A stretch of DNA of 6,260 nucleotides from NCBI RefSeq assembly GCF_030152825.1, contig NZ_JASLIP010000002.1:1-6260 (forward strand), read 5' to 3'. The notes beneath the pieces were generated by a model, which saw only the letters and a program-made list of their open reading frames with translations, was not told the origin of the DNA and did no database searches. This document shows positions 5,771 through 6,260 of the stretch, one piece after another (the stretch's first letter is position 1; the number at the start of each line of letters is the position of its first letter). This DNA comes from Corynebacterium sp. Its GTDB lineage: Bacteria > Actinomycetota > Actinomycetes > Mycobacteriales > Mycobacteriaceae. Made by a program: the position numbers and the translations under genes.

Positions 5771-5801
5771 CTAGAGCTGGTTCGGCGCTAGGGCTGGTTC
5801 G
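5771..5801. repeat. Tandem 14-bp repeat just after the hydrolase-like gene
   Basis: The plus strand has CTAGAGCTGGTTCG (5771-5784) and CTAGGGCTGGTTCG (5788-5801), identical but for one base and separated by GCG, a 17-bp period. It begins 4 bp past the stop codon of the 5805-6260 gene in transcription order. The remaining interval up to the leuA promoter (5704-5770) shows only a GCCCGGGC palindrome (5711-5718) and no convincing terminator. Confidence 0.7.
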
Positions 5802-5804
5802 TTG

Positions 5805-6260
5805 TTAAGGCAGCCGCATGATCCACGGGTCCAGGCCGCGCCGGGCATCGCGGATGGCCCGCTCGTTGACCGACGATCCTGGCGCGTTGAGGGCGGCCCG
5901 CTCCATGTCATTGGCCCAGTTGGTCGCGGCCTGCTGCACCGGGGTGAGCGGTCGCGCCGGCGCCGGACGCCCGGGCGCACCCATGGTGCCGCGGAAGGCG
6001 CGGCGGACGTCGTTGGTCAGTGCGTGCTTGGTGCCCCAGGTGTTCGCAGAGACGGTGAAATCCCGCCCGTAGGTCACAGAGGCGTGGACGCTGCGGCGGT
6101 CGTCCGACCAACCCCACTTCGTGCCCACCGCACCCGGCAGGACGGCGGTGCCGTAGTCCTGCGCGTAACCGTCGGCGGCGCGCGGGGTGGCCTGCCGCAT
6201 CGCGACGAGCACCGGGTCGTTGTAGTTGCGCCGCTTCTTGGCCTCCACGAACTTCATGGA
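5805..6260 (-). CDS. C-terminal part of a probable class A beta-lactamase-like serine hydrolase (N terminus outside window)
   Basis: The frame is open to the right edge, so the 151 visible residues are probably the end of a longer protein; an internal ATG at 6257 is not needed as the start. The pattern resembles the end of actinobacterial beta-lactamase/PBP-like serine hydrolases: PVLVAMRQATP (about 16-26 of the visible part), then YAQDYGTAVLPG (32-43), then GTKWGW (46-51), where K-W-G could replace the KTG triad on strand beta-3. SVHASVTYG (57-65) and FTVSANTWG (68-76) would be beta-4 and beta-5, followed by the terminal helix. A Pro/Ala linker (94-105) and a 45-residue helical tail follow. 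The Ser-x-x-Lys and SxN motifs would lie outside, so the assignment is tentative, as are substrate and export. It lies upstream of leuA on the same strand, but leuA has its own promoter. Confidence 0.55.
   Translation of the reverse strand, partial: SMKFVEAKKRRNYNDPVLVAMRQATPRAADGYAQDYGTAVLPGAVGTKWGWSDDRRSVHASVTYGRDFTVSANTWGTKHALTNDVRRAFRGTMGAPGRPAPARPLTPVQQAATNWANDMERAALNAPGSSVNERAIRDARRGLDPWIMRLP

Overview
The window looks like chromosomal DNA of a high-GC Gram-positive actinobacterium, most likely a Corynebacterium or close relative. The LeuA protein reads almost residue for residue like the remembered C. glutamicum enzyme. The leuA / DnaQ-like exonuclease / murT-gatD neighbourhood is also known from corynebacteria and, with different orientations, mycobacteria. 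These comparisons are from memory; no search was run.

Every supported gene lies on the minus strand. In transcription order (right to left): the C-terminal end of a protein resembling the last third of a class A beta-lactamase-like serine hydrolase (5805-6260, cut by the window edge); a leuA regulatory region with a good promoter, a leaderless 20-residue leader peptide carrying Ile-Leu-Leu-Ile, and a nested double-hairpin attenuator (5497-5703); leuA, 2-isopropylmalate synthase (3655-5496); a 153-bp gap with a terminator hairpin, a 25-bp imperfect direct repeat and a probable leaderless promoter; a DnaQ-like exonuclease-fold/BRCT protein with a long RGG/basic tail (1693-3501); murT (339-1703), overlapping it by 11 bp; and the first 113 codons of gatD (1-339), joined to murT by a TAATG stop/start overlap.

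Two functions stand out. LeuA commits carbon to leucine, and its expression appears to be sensed by translation of the leader peptide. MurT-GatD is the two-subunit enzyme that amidates D-glutamate of the peptidoglycan stem peptide to D-isoglutamine. The DnaQ-like gene sits directly upstream of, and overlaps, murT, so the three may share a transcript.

The most interesting points are: (i) the leuA leader, where the end of the leader ORF can pair with the inner terminator hairpin in a way compatible with an H-type pseudoknot; (ii) the DnaQ-like protein, in which four of the five DEDDh catalytic positions appear substituted, suggesting a pseudo-exonuclease with BRCT and RGG segments; and (iii) MurT, whose usual four-cysteine zinc ribbon seems reduced to a single cysteine. 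No mobile elements, tRNA/rRNA genes or CRISPR arrays were seen.
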